The translations under genes and the position numbers were made by a program. Shown here piece after piece: positions 8,284 through 16,209 of a stretch of 64,000 bases of DNA; positions within the stretch are counted from its first letter, which is position 1; every line of letters starts with the position of its first letter. Origin of the DNA: an uncultured Dehalococcoidia bacterium. Its GTDB lineage: Bacteria > Chloroflexota > Dehalococcoidia > Lucifugimonadales > CAJWER01. The DNA lies in the NCBI GenBank assembly GCA_958296115.1, contig OY282442.1:344001-408000 (forward strand). The letters are read 5' to 3'. The notes under the pieces are model-generated. The model did not search any database. It had not been told where the DNA came from and saw only the letters and a list, made by a program, of their open reading frames with translations.

Positions 8284-9327
8284 ATGTACTACCGAAGGCC
8301 GTTGCACAACCTGAGCGGGATACTCAGGCCCCTGCCGACTCGGCGGTTCATGATGATGACCATGGGCGGCTACTGGCCCGTGATCCAGAAGCTGCATAAC
8401 GGCCGCCTGGGGGTCGTAACCCGGGACAGCGACTTCCACGTCGGCGAGCGCGGACGGCTGGTGTTCGTCCATTCGCCAGACGGCGGGGAGTCGTGGAGCC
8501 ACTCCATAGTGATCTCGCAAGATGGCTCGGACAACCGCAACCCCGCCTTCGGGGTTACGGACAAGGGGACGCTGCTGGCGTCCTTCATCAAGCAGGTCAA
8601 CTATACCGACGGGCGGTACGACGTCGTGAAGGCCCAGCCCACGCCGCTCTACGTGTCGCGCTCCGAGGACCACGGCCGGACGTGGAGCTCCGAGCTTGCG
8701 AAGGTCGACGGCCGAGGCGAGCTTATCGTGGGGTCCCCGTTCGGAAAGATGATAACGCTCGCGGACGGCGCGGTGATGATGACGTACTACCTGCGCGGCG
8801 TTGTCTATTTCATCACGTCGCGCGACGACGGGCGGACCTGGGACGCCCCAACGGTCATCGCCGACGGCGGGTACAACGAGACGGCGCTATGCGAGGTCGG
8901 CGAGGGGCGCATCCTCGCAGTGATGCGCGGCGACGAGGAGGGCGCGCTGTCCCAGACGCACTCGAACGACGGCGGCGCGACGTGGACGCAGCCGGAGCGC
9001 ATCACCGAGCCCACAGAGCATCCGGGCGACGTCATCAAGCTCGCGGACGGGCGAACGCTGCTGACCTACGGCCGTCGCACGACGCCGTTCGGGATTCTGG
9101 GCCTGGCAAGCCGCGACGACGGCAGGACGTGGGACACAGACAACAGGCTGCTGCTGGTAGCCGACGCGGGCAACGACCAGGGCTACCCCAGCAACATCCA
9201 GCGCGATGACGGCGCGATAGTAACGGTCTACTACTCCGACCAGCACATCGTCCGCCGACGCCCCCGCCCAGAGGTCATAGGCATCCACGGCGCGGCGGTC
9301 ATATACAGCCCGGAAGACCTGCCGTGA
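8284..9327 (+). CDS. Sialidase-like (BNR/Asp-box) beta-propeller protein
   Basis: 347 residues with a CCAGGAGG ribosome-binding site just upstream. Five Asp-box motifs (SxDxGxxW type) are visible: SPDGGESWS, SEDHGRTWS, SRDDGRTWD, SNDGGATWT and SRDDGRTWD, spaced as in a six-bladed sialidase propeller. There is no obvious signal peptide. Such proteins in environmental bacteria are usually called exo-alpha-sialidase-like, though real sialidase activity is seldom shown. It is not clearly in an operon. The fold is well supported; the substrate is not. Confidence 0.82.
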   Translation: MYYRRPLHNLSGILRPLPTRRFMMMTMGGYWPVIQKLHNGRLGVVTRDSDFHVGERGRLVFVHSPDGGESWSHSIVISQDGSDNRNPAFGVTDKGTLLASFIKQVNYTDGRYDVVKAQPTPLYVSRSEDHGRTWSSELAKVDGRGELIVGSPFGKMITLADGAVMMTYYLRGVVYFITSRDDGRTWDAPTVIADGGYNETALCEVGEGRILAVMRGDEEGALSQTHSNDGGATWTQPERITEPTEHPGDVIKLADGRTLLTYGRRTTPFGILGLASRDDGRTWDTDNRLLLVADAGNDQGYPSNIQRDDGAIVTVYYSDQHIVRRRPRPEVIGIHGAAVIYSPEDLP

Positions 9328-9337
9328 GCGTCAGCGG

Positions 9338-9366
9338 TTGCCGCATCGCCCGCATGGTGGTACACT
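9338..9366 (+). promoter_or_regulatory. Sigma70-like promoter of the DUF262 operon
   Basis: TTGCCG at 9338-9343, a 17-bp spacer and TACACT at 9361-9366, each four of six to consensus, 33 bp before the first gene of the operon. It would let this three-gene module be transcribed apart from the preceding propeller gene. Confidence 0.5.
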
Positions 9367-9398
9367 GGTAGCCTATCCTGAGGAAGGGGGGTGTCACG

Positions 9399-10556
9399 AT
9401 GGTAGCCAGCCCGGCGGTGGAGGCGGAGCCTGCCCCACCAGATACATACATAGATGATGAATATGAGGGTAGCCTTGAAGGGGAGGAGGATGATCTTCAG
9501 GAGAAGATTACCGAGCCGTTCGATCCCGAGCTAATCAAGATACGCACTATTCCTATACTTGTTGGACAGCTCGTCGATCGCATCAAGTACGGAGAGATTG
9601 AACTGGTTCCAGATTTTCAACGCCATGCTCGCATCTGGAATCCTATGCGTCGGAGCCGACTAATCGAATCGCTGCTGCTGAAGATACCTATTCCAGTATT
9701 CTATGTTGCCGCTGACGAAGACGATAACTGGTCAGTCGTTGACGGCGTTCAACGTATGACGACTATCTATGAATATGTAACCGGGGGCCTTCCTCTGATA
9801 GGGCTCCAATACCTGATCAAATTGGATGGGTGTAAGCACGATGCACTCTCGCGGCCCTTGCAACGGCGAATAAGCGAGACACAACTCATTATAAATGTTA
9901 TAGAACCAGGTACACCACCAGAAGTGATGTTCAACGTCTTCCTCCGTATCAACACTGGGGGGTTGAGCTTGAACGGACAGGAGATCCGCCATGCCCTCAA
10001 CCCGGGGCCTGTCAGGGAATATCTGGAGGAGCTTGCCAAATCTCGCGAATTCATTAGGGCTGCGCCGCTTAGTGAGACAGGGAAGAATCGAATGCAAGAT
10101 CGTGAATGCGTTCTTCGTTTCCTCGCATTTCGTATTGAATCTTGGGAGAGTTACAACACCAAAGACCTTGATCGTTACCTAGGCAGCACAATGCAGCAGA
10201 TCAATAATATGGCGCCCAAGCAGCGCGACACACTTGCTGCAGACTTCAAGAAGGCTATGTGTGCAGCGTTCGATATTTTCGGTGAGAATGCATTCCGTAA
10301 ACCACCCAGAAGAGATAATAGACGCGGGCCTATCAATAGAGCGTTGCTCGAGGCGTGGAGTGTCCAGCTAGCGCGCTGCTCTCCAGAACAGATAAAAATT
10401 CTTGTTGAGAAGAAGGATTATGTACAAAGGCAGTTCATACAGTTAGTGACAGAGGATCAAGATTTTGAGAGGTCCATTTCCTTCTCAACTGGTACCCCTT
10501 GGCGTGTGCAGAAGCGCTTCCAAGCGATTGAGCAGCTTGTAAAGGAGTTCGTCTAA
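9399..10556 (+). CDS. DUF262 (ParB/GmrS-like) domain protein
   Basis: 385 residues. After an acidic N terminus the DUF262 core begins: PDFQRHARIW near 71-80, IESLLLKIPIPVFYV near 89-103 and VVDGVQRMTT near 114-122. The conserved DGxQR motif belongs to the ParB/sulfiredoxin-like fold, which in GmrSD and SspE-type proteins hydrolyses nucleotides and controls a nuclease. No HNH or DUF1524 nuclease domain follows, so this protein carries only the regulatory part. A G-rich ribosome site lies 7 nt before the ATG. Its stop overlaps the next start (TAATG), so it is coupled to an AAA ATPase. The gene is noticeably AT-richer than its neighbours, a sign of transfer. Confidence 0.82.
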   Translation: MVASPAVEAEPAPPDTYIDDEYEGSLEGEEDDLQEKITEPFDPELIKIRTIPILVGQLVDRIKYGEIELVPDFQRHARIWNPMRRSRLIESLLLKIPIPVFYVAADEDDNWSVVDGVQRMTTIYEYVTGGLPLIGLQYLIKLDGCKHDALSRPLQRRISETQLIINVIEPGTPPEVMFNVFLRINTGGLSLNGQEIRHALNPGPVREYLEELAKSREFIRAAPLSETGKNRMQDRECVLRFLAFRIESWESYNTKDLDRYLGSTMQQINNMAPKQRDTLAADFKKAMCAAFDIFGENAFRKPPRRDNRRGPINRALLEAWSVQLARCSPEQIKILVEKKDYVQRQFIQLVTEDQDFERSISFSTGTPWRVQKRFQAIEQLVKEFV

Positions 10557-11815
10557 TGCTTCGCAATATCAAGTTGACGAATTTCAAATGCTTCGAGTGG
10601 TTGAGCCTGGATTGCGCGCCCATCAATCTGCTGTGCGGCTTGAACGGAATGGGCAAGAGCAGCGTTATCCAGGCGCTGCTGACGCTTCGGCAGTCATTCG
10701 AGGCCGGAGAATTGCAAGAAGGTCGCCTACTTCTAGCAGGCGAACGCGCGGATCTTGGCACCGGTCAGGACGTGCTGTTCGAGGATGCCGAGCGGGAGAT
10801 ATTGAGATTCACGCTCGTGAGTGATGCTACTGAAGATCCGTTTGAATCGAGTTTCGAGCATTCCCGAGAGGCCGATATCCTAGATAGATTCGAGAGCTCT
10901 TCAGAGTTCATGGCTAGGTCGTGGGCGGCCGATTTTTTGGAGAATCATCCTTCTATTAGAAACGTTCTCTCCGAAATCTCTGATGATGAAGCCGAGGGTA
11001 TTCTCGATTTCTTTCGAGGGGAGGCAATGTTGGGGTCTCGTAATTTTGAGGCTGAATTTATGGACTGGAAAGATGAACCGCCATTTGGAGGACGCCTTGT
11101 CTATGTGAACGCAGAACGTGTAGGGCCTCGGAAGTTCTACCCGCTTTCGGATATGAAAGCCAACCAAGGCGATTTTGGCGCGGGAGGTGAATATGCGTGG
11201 AACTACTTGAACCACCATCAGAACGATGTCATGCAGGAAGATGATATTCGCTGCCTTGACATAGGGAGTCGGAGGCTGCTGGACATCGTTGACCAGTGGC
11301 TGCAGGATGTTTGTCCGGGCGCGCATCTGCATCTCGAGGAGATAAGAGATGCAGACGCGGTAATCGCTGGATTCTCGTTTGACCGGCCGGGCGATGTGGC
11401 ATCTCGAAGGCATCGCGCTACCAATGTTGGGTTTGGGCTGTCGTATGCTCTGCCGGTTATCCTTGCGTTGCTTTCAGGGCCGCGCACGCTGTGCCTGATC
11501 GAGAATCCGGAAGCGCATCTCCATCCGCAAGGACAGACGAAGTTGGCGGAGTTGGCGGTGCGGGCGGCGAAGGCGGGGGTGCAGGTGTTCGCCGAGACGC
11601 ACAGCGACCACTTCATGGACGGCGTTCGTATCGCGGTGCGCGACGGCTTGATCGCGCCGGAGGAGGTCGCGTTCCACTATTTCGAGCGCGAGGGCAACAA
11701 GTCGGTCGTCACTTCTCCCAAGATTGACACGGACGGGCGGCTGTCGTCGTGGCCAGCAGGGTTCTTCGACCAGCATGGACAGAATCTAGCGCGGCTGATT
11801 GCTCCCAAGGACTGA
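10556..11815 (+). CDS. AAA-type ATPase (DUF3696, SMC/OLD-like)
   Basis: 419 residues. The Walker A motif GLNGMGKSS is at 28-36 and the protein begins like SbcC/RecF-type ATPases (IKLTNFKCFEWLSL). The C-terminal part has NVGFGLSYALPV, the Walker B region LCLIENPEAHLHPQGQ and the His switch in AETHSDHF, the arrangement of the DUF3696 family. No TOPRIM nuclease domain is fused. It is translationally coupled to the DUF262 gene and ends 1 bp before the third gene. Its first 300 residues are coded by AT-rich DNA but the last 110 are strongly GC-rich. Partnership with DUF262 suggests a role in phage or plasmid defence, which is inference. Confidence 0.82.
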   Translation: MLRNIKLTNFKCFEWLSLDCAPINLLCGLNGMGKSSVIQALLTLRQSFEAGELQEGRLLLAGERADLGTGQDVLFEDAEREILRFTLVSDATEDPFESSFEHSREADILDRFESSSEFMARSWAADFLENHPSIRNVLSEISDDEAEGILDFFRGEAMLGSRNFEAEFMDWKDEPPFGGRLVYVNAERVGPRKFYPLSDMKANQGDFGAGGEYAWNYLNHHQNDVMQEDDIRCLDIGSRRLLDIVDQWLQDVCPGAHLHLEEIRDADAVIAGFSFDRPGDVASRRHRATNVGFGLSYALPVILALLSGPRTLCLIENPEAHLHPQGQTKLAELAVRAAKAGVQVFAETHSDHFMDGVRIAVRDGLIAPEEVAFHYFEREGNKSVVTSPKIDTDGRLSSWPAGFFDQHGQNLARLIAPKD

Positions 11816-11816
11816 T

Positions 11817-12764
11817 ATGCGCGAGTTCGTATTGAATCATGCCAGCATGGCTCCGGGCAATCAGTACACAGCTATTGATTGGCTGATGGATATTGCGAGG
11901 GGCATGGGCACCCTCGTTCGTGATCAAGTCGTACATAACACATTGCGGACGGACATGCATGTACACGAGGTGTACTGTTCTACGGAGCTAACGCTGCAGG
12001 ATGCTATGCTTGGGCTGTTGCAGCGAGGGGCTAGGGAAGAGTATCTGTTCTTGATGGATCTGTTTGGCAGAATCCGGACATTGGACGATGTCAGCACTGA
12101 AATTAGAGATCGATTTCTCCTGTGCGAATCGAAGATATTACCCTCGCCGGACGGCGATCCTCTCGTCTTGTGCGCTATCACAAATGGAGTAATGGTTGGA
12201 TTCCCAACCGAGCCAGTATGGGATAAGGACCAGATTACGGTCACCTTCAAAGAACTTTTGGATAATGAAGATATAGAAGAGGTGTCTGAAACAATCGACA
12301 ACCTCGCTCGGTCTAGCCATGCACGACCTGTTTGCGACCGCCATCATGCCCGTGTTCGTGGTCGTTGGTTCAGGAACGGCGCGGCGTTGTGGAGTACTCG
12401 TGGAGAGGTGTTTCCGAACCTCATCTTTGGACCGGACGTGGAGGGTCACCTTGCGGCGTTGGATGCTGGGCTGCTTGGGACTGTCGCGAACAAGCTGGCT
12501 ACCCTTAATGAGTCGGCGCGCAGTTGGCGTGATGAGTCTGGGTCGGCGTTATCATGGAGGACGAAGGTGACCGATGAGAGTGATTCGGTGAAAAATGATG
12601 ATAGACTACGCGAGGCGCGGCGATTCCGGTCTAACGACGGGACGCGGCGGCTGTTCCTTTGGCACGCGCGGTTTGGGAGCAGCGGGAGGATTCACCTTCG
12701 TTTCGATACGGGTAAGCGTGAAATAGAGATAGGGTATGTAGGGCATCATCTACTACTTAAATAA
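11817..12764 (+). CDS. Uncharacterised third protein of the DUF262/ATPase operon
   Basis: 315 residues starting at an ATG one base after the ATPase stop. I do not recognise the first two thirds, which look globular with no membrane segment. The last 75 residues contain RRFRSNDGTRRLFLW, a GRIHLRFD stretch and EIGYVGHHL, a pattern I associate with RelE/HigB-like or 'RIHF...GYIGPHL' domains of small toxins; this is a weak recognition. Its tight coupling to a DUF262 protein and an ATPase makes it the probable effector or specificity component of a three-gene system. The first half is AT-rich, the second less so. Confidence 0.7.
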   Translation: MREFVLNHASMAPGNQYTAIDWLMDIARGMGTLVRDQVVHNTLRTDMHVHEVYCSTELTLQDAMLGLLQRGAREEYLFLMDLFGRIRTLDDVSTEIRDRFLLCESKILPSPDGDPLVLCAITNGVMVGFPTEPVWDKDQITVTFKELLDNEDIEEVSETIDNLARSSHARPVCDRHHARVRGRWFRNGAALWSTRGEVFPNLIFGPDVEGHLAALDAGLLGTVANKLATLNESARSWRDESGSALSWRTKVTDESDSVKNDDRLREARRFRSNDGTRRLFLWHARFGSSGRIHLRFDTGKREIEIGYVGHHLLLK

Positions 12765-12820
12765 TGGACTGACTCTAGAAGACAGGTACCCCGGATGCCA
12801 GTGCCGCATCGCCGTCGAGT

Positions 12821-13159
12821 CTATGTGTCTCGATTCTCGTTCCTGCCGAAGAAAGTCATCGCCGCTCCTATCAACAGGAGCGCTGTTGCGAGCGCGTATG
12901 CCATTGAAACGGCAATAACGCCTACGATAGCTGATACAAGCATCAGGCTGGCTGCAAGTCTAGGTTTAGCCATTGACAAGGTTGCGCCTACCAGCCCCAC
13001 AATTGAGGATCCAAGCGCCACGAACGCAAGAGATGTTACTGTCCCAGCATCCTCAAGATTGAGGGCGCCGCCAATCCCGCCAACCACTAATGCAAAAACG
13101 GCGCCGATGAATCCCGCTACGGATCCCAATACGCCTATGATCAGTCCTGCTATTCTCAT
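12821..13159 (-). CDS. Small membrane protein, four predicted helices (DUF4064-like)
   Basis: 112 residues with almost continuous hydrophobic sequence in four segments: residues about 3-30, 42-62, 66-86 and 88-105. Gly- and Ala-rich helices, as in IIGVLGSVAGFIGAVF, resemble DUF4064 proteins. The gene follows an OB-fold protein by 4 bp and is cotranscribed leftward with it. The function is unknown; an envelope protein is likely. Confidence 0.65.
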   Translation of the reverse strand: MRIAGLIIGVLGSVAGFIGAVFALVVGGIGGALNLEDAGTVTSLAFVALGSSIVGLVGATLSMAKPRLAASLMLVSAIVGVIAVSMAYALATALLLIGAAMTFFGRNENRDT

Positions 13160-13163
13160 GAGC

Positions 13164-13607
13164 TCACTCCTCTTTTAGTACGCTGCATCCCAGTACTTCA
13201 ATCGTGAAGGGATCTCTTTCCTTTCCCTCATCTCCCTTGCCGCGCAGCGTAACTCTATCTCCCTTTTGAAGCGACGTTATGTCGTCCAAGTGACTTTGAC
13301 TGAAGTGGCAACGCACCTTTTTGGTCGTGAAGTCTCCCGTGTTTAGGTCCACATAATAGGCGCTATCCTCCCCTCCTCCGAGGCCTTCGACTGTTCCGTT
13401 AACCGCCAAGACCTTGCCGTCATACTTCTGATTGGCCGCGATCTGATTGCTTTCGTAATCGTTATACATTTGTGTGGCAGTAACTCGCATCTCAATAGGC
13501 GCATCGGCAATATCAAGTTCGGCCTGCAGGACGTCATCCTCCGATACATCGCAGGCAAGGGAGGTGGCGGTTATCAGAACACAGAGTACCAAAAGCAAAT
13601 TAGCCAT
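13164..13607 (-). CDS. Exported OB-fold protein (tRNA_anti-like)
   Basis: 147 residues from the ATG of MANLLLVLCVLITATS; the longer frame to 13781 adds a polar stretch ahead of the signal sequence and is less likely. The hydrophobic N terminus ends in SLAC, an imperfect lipobox. The rest has the tRNA_anti-like OB-fold pattern: MYNDYESNQIAANQKYDGK, VLAVNGTVEGL and KGDRVTLRGKGDEG. Such proteins are small secreted or lipid-anchored domains of unknown role. It pairs with the small membrane protein downstream. No partner outside this pair is evident. Confidence 0.72.
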   Translation of the reverse strand: MANLLLVLCVLITATSLACDVSEDDVLQAELDIADAPIEMRVTATQMYNDYESNQIAANQKYDGKVLAVNGTVEGLGGGEDSAYYVDLNTGDFTTKKVRCHFSQSHLDDITSLQKGDRVTLRGKGDEGKERDPFTIEVLGCSVLKEE

Positions 13608-13797
13608 TCGGGTACTCACTCCAAGTCCACCACCTGTGTAGCCCCGGACGTGGTCAGAGGGCTGGGGAGTGATCATCCTCCTGGCTGTGTCGAGGAACCT
13701 ACCCCAGGTCCGAGCGGAGCCAGGGACGCCAGTGAGCAGTTCGATGCGCCTTTCGTCTGAATTAGTTGGGATCAAGGTCACCTACCTTATATGACTT

Positions 13798-13825
13798 ATA
13801 GTCTATGGACGCATAGTCTATGCGT
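13798..13825. promoter_or_regulatory. Direct and inverted repeat, likely operator of the XRE regulator
   Basis: ATAGTCTATG occurs at 13798 and again at 13813, 15 bp apart. The second copy lies inside a perfect inverted repeat, ACGCATA-GTC-TATGCGT (13809-13825). The site is 18 bp before the XRE gene, a place suited to autoregulation. Confidence 0.5.
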
Positions 13826-13843
13826 TGGTAGCGTCCTTGTCAA

Positions 13844-14089
13844 GTGCATGCTGTGGACGCTCACCAATATCAAGAGGCATTTGGCCGGCACATACGCTCG
13901 ATGCGGGCGCTGCGAGGTCATACCCAGGAGGAGGTGGCTCACCGCGCTGGTGTCCACGTGACCTACTTGTCTGGCATAGAGCGGGGTGTGCGGAATCCGT
14001 CACTGAAGAATATACGGGCTATCGCCAGGGCCCTGGAGGCTGACACGGCGGACCTCTTCGCGTTTGAGACGGACGGCGATTACGCATAG
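13844..14089 (+). CDS. XRE-family transcriptional regulator
   Basis: 81 residues, nearly all one Cro/C1-type helix-turn-helix: GRHIRSMRALRGHTQEEVA, then AGVHVTYLSGIERGVRNPS and LKNIRAIARALEADTADLF. The start is uncertain: GTG at 13844 is used here and GTG at 13853 is possible. A palindrome directly upstream is a likely binding site. Single-domain XRE proteins of this size are often found with mobile or restriction-modification loci, but no methylase or toxin is next to it; it lies between the OB-fold gene and tRNA-Asn. Confidence 0.8.
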   Translation: MHAVDAHQYQEAFGRHIRSMRALRGHTQEEVAHRAGVHVTYLSGIERGVRNPSLKNIRAIARALEADTADLFAFETDGDYA

Positions 14090-14185
14090 GCGCCTGCGGC
14101 TGGGATGGGGACGAAGCGAGGAACCTGGCTCACTCCAATAGATGCCGATTGCCTGCCCTGATGGGTCTGGGCTTGCCCAAAACCC

Positions 14186-14214
14186 TTGCGTTAGCGCTGG
14201 GTCGGCGCTAGGAT
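14186..14214 (+). promoter_or_regulatory. Possible tRNA-Asn promoter
   Basis: TTGCGT (14186-14191), 17-bp spacer, TAGGAT (14209-14214). Transcription would start about 30 bp before the mature tRNA. The spacer holds an inverted repeat TAGCGC/GCGCTA. The match is moderate. Confidence 0.35.
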
Positions 14215-14252
14215 GAATAGCGTAGGGGCGCGTAGCCCCATGCCGCTTGCGC

Positions 14253-14327
14253 TCCGCAGTAGCTCAGTGGTAGAGCAGCCGGCTGTTAACCGGCGGGTCG
14301 TAGGTTCGAATCCTTCCTGCGGAGCCA
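14253..14327 (+). tRNA. tRNA-Asn (anticodon GTT)
   Basis: Acceptor arms TCCGCAG (14253-14259) and CTGCGGA (14317-14323) pair perfectly, followed by discriminator G and an encoded CCA. The anticodon arm GCCGG-CTGTTAA-CCGGC has anticodon GTT. The T loop GGTTCGAATCC and D-arm AGCTCAGTGGTAGAGC are canonical. Confidence 0.97.
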
Positions 14328-14344
14328 CCGAATCCTAGCCGCGC

Positions 14345-16003
14345 CTACGATGCCTTGTCGCCCTCTATGTAGACGTGCCTGAGCTTGGGTACGAGCATCG
14401 GGGTCAGCACGTAACCCTTGACGCGCGGCTTCACCAACAGGTGCTGGTCTCCGAACAGGTCTATCTTGCGCCCGTACCACAGCGGGACCCACGGCGCGTC
14501 GTTCACGATGGTCTCCTCGGCCTCGCGGTAGAGGGCCGTTCGCCTCTGCGGATCCTGCTCTACGCGGGCCTGCTCCAGGATGGAGTCCACCTCTGGGTTG
14601 GAGTAGCCGATGAAGTTGGAGTTGCTCGCTGTGTGAAACAGGATGTCCAGGAAGTTCTGCGGGTCCGGATAATCGGCAGTCCACCCGATCGAGAAGCTCT
14701 GGTACTTGCTGTCCTCGCTGTACAGGTCCTGGATGTACGCTGCCCACTCGACCTGCTGTATCTCCACCTCGACGCCCAAGTTCTGGCGCCACATCTCTAT
14801 CACCGTCTCGAATTCGGGGCCGATTGCGCCGCCCGCGCTTCTCAGCGTCAGCGTGACGCGGGGCCGGGTGTCCGGGTCAGCGTACCTGGACCGCTCCAGG
14901 AAGCGCCTCGCCTGCTCCGGGTCGAAGCGCAGGCCCTGTACGTCGGGATTGTGGCCCGGAAAACCAGGCGGCAGCACCCCGTAAGCGGGCGTCCTCAGGC
15001 CCAGCAATACTTCCTCCGTGATGACCTCCTTGTTGACGGCCATGTTCATCGCCTTGCGGAAGTTGACGTCGTCGAATGGCGGCTCGTCCAGGTCGAACCC
15101 GATGTACTCCACCCGGAAGCCCGGCGGCGCTATCCTCATCTCCTCGGACAGCGGATCGTCGGAGCCCAGCAACCGCTCCAGGTCCGGCAGTTCGAGGTCC
15201 ATGATGTCTATCTCGTCGTTCTCGTACATGGCTATCGCCTGGCCGCCGGCCAAGTTCATAACGACCTGGTCCAGCTTTGCCGGCTCCATGTAGAAGTCGT
15301 CGTTGCGCTCCAAGACGAGCCGCTCCCCGATAACGTACTCCCCCAGCTCGAATGGGCCGGTGCCGTTCGGCTTGTCCGTCCAAGCCGGCCCGGACTCCAC
15401 GTTGCGCCTGTCGACAACGAAGGCGGTGGGGTAGGTGAGCTTCGAGAGGAAATATACCTTCGGGGAGTCTATGGTTATTTCCAGGGTTTGCGCGTCCTTG
15501 GCCCTGACCCCCGCAAGCTCGGACGCCCCGCCATCCAGAACGTCCCCCGCGCCAACTATGTCGCCCAAGTACGTCGCGGCGACGGGTGAAGCCGTTGCGG
15601 GGCTGACGGCCCTGTTCAGCGAATAAACGAAGTCGTGAGCCGTCACAGGCCTGCCGTCGTGGAACCTCGCGTTCGACCTGATATTGAAGGTATAGACCGT
15701 GCCGCCGCCGCTTATCTCCCAGCTCTCGGCTATGTCCGGCGCGATCTGGAGGTCGGGGGTTATCGTTGCCAGGCCGCTGAACAGCTCTATGACGACGCCG
15801 GCGGACACGGTGTCGCCGACGAGATGCGGGTCCAGCGTGGGCGGGTCTGCCCACGGTCTCCGCAGCGTTCCCCCGGAGGGCGCGTCCTCCGCCGGTGCAG
15901 GTTCGACGGCGGACGGCTCTATCTCACCAGCGTCCGGGGGCTGTGAACAGGCCGCCGCGGCGAGAACCGACAGCGCGATTGAGACCAGGCAGAGCTTCCA
16001 CAT
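14345..16003 (-). CDS. Peptide ABC transporter substrate-binding lipoprotein (family 5)
   Basis: 552 residues. A lipoprotein signal ends in LAAAAC, with the modified Cys at residue 19. The mature part has SBP family 5 features: GGTLRRPWADPPTLDPHL, AESWEISGGGTVYTFNIR and RFHDGRPVTAHDFVYSLNR near the start, and PDPQNFLDILFHT near the C terminus, the usual DppA/OppA pattern. It binds oligopeptides or similar solutes and hands them to an ABC importer. No permease or ATPase gene is adjacent, so it is an orphan binding protein here. Confidence 0.88.
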   Translation of the reverse strand: MWKLCLVSIALSVLAAAACSQPPDAGEIEPSAVEPAPAEDAPSGGTLRRPWADPPTLDPHLVGDTVSAGVVIELFSGLATITPDLQIAPDIAESWEISGGGTVYTFNIRSNARFHDGRPVTAHDFVYSLNRAVSPATASPVAATYLGDIVGAGDVLDGGASELAGVRAKDAQTLEITIDSPKVYFLSKLTYPTAFVVDRRNVESGPAWTDKPNGTGPFELGEYVIGERLVLERNDDFYMEPAKLDQVVMNLAGGQAIAMYENDEIDIMDLELPDLERLLGSDDPLSEEMRIAPPGFRVEYIGFDLDEPPFDDVNFRKAMNMAVNKEVITEEVLLGLRTPAYGVLPPGFPGHNPDVQGLRFDPEQARRFLERSRYADPDTRPRVTLTLRSAGGAIGPEFETVIEMWRQNLGVEVEIQQVEWAAYIQDLYSEDSKYQSFSIGWTADYPDPQNFLDILFHTASNSNFIGYSNPEVDSILEQARVEQDPQRRTALYREAEETIVNDAPWVPLWYGRKIDLFGDQHLLVKPRVKGYVLTPMLVPKLRHVYIEGDKAS

Positions 16004-16209
16004 AGCTCATCCTCTGGATATATCTACCATATTGACGCCCTCGCCGACGGTCAGTAGAGCAACCGGGCCGCCGCAACGGCCGCCGCCGCGAGTATGAGAG
16101 CCGCGGCAAGCCACCACGGAGCCCACGCCCTCCCGCGCGATTGACGGCGTCGGTCCTGCCTTCTCCGACGGCGGCTGGTCAAAGCGGCTGAACCAGGGCC
16201 GCGCGCGGC

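Noticed and set aside
16051-16182. 43-codon minus frame after prkA: TTG start, Arg-rich then one hydrophobic segment ending AARLLY
   Set aside because: It has a membrane-like segment, but the only start is a TTG without ribosome site and it merely continues the prkA frame beyond its stop; not enough support.
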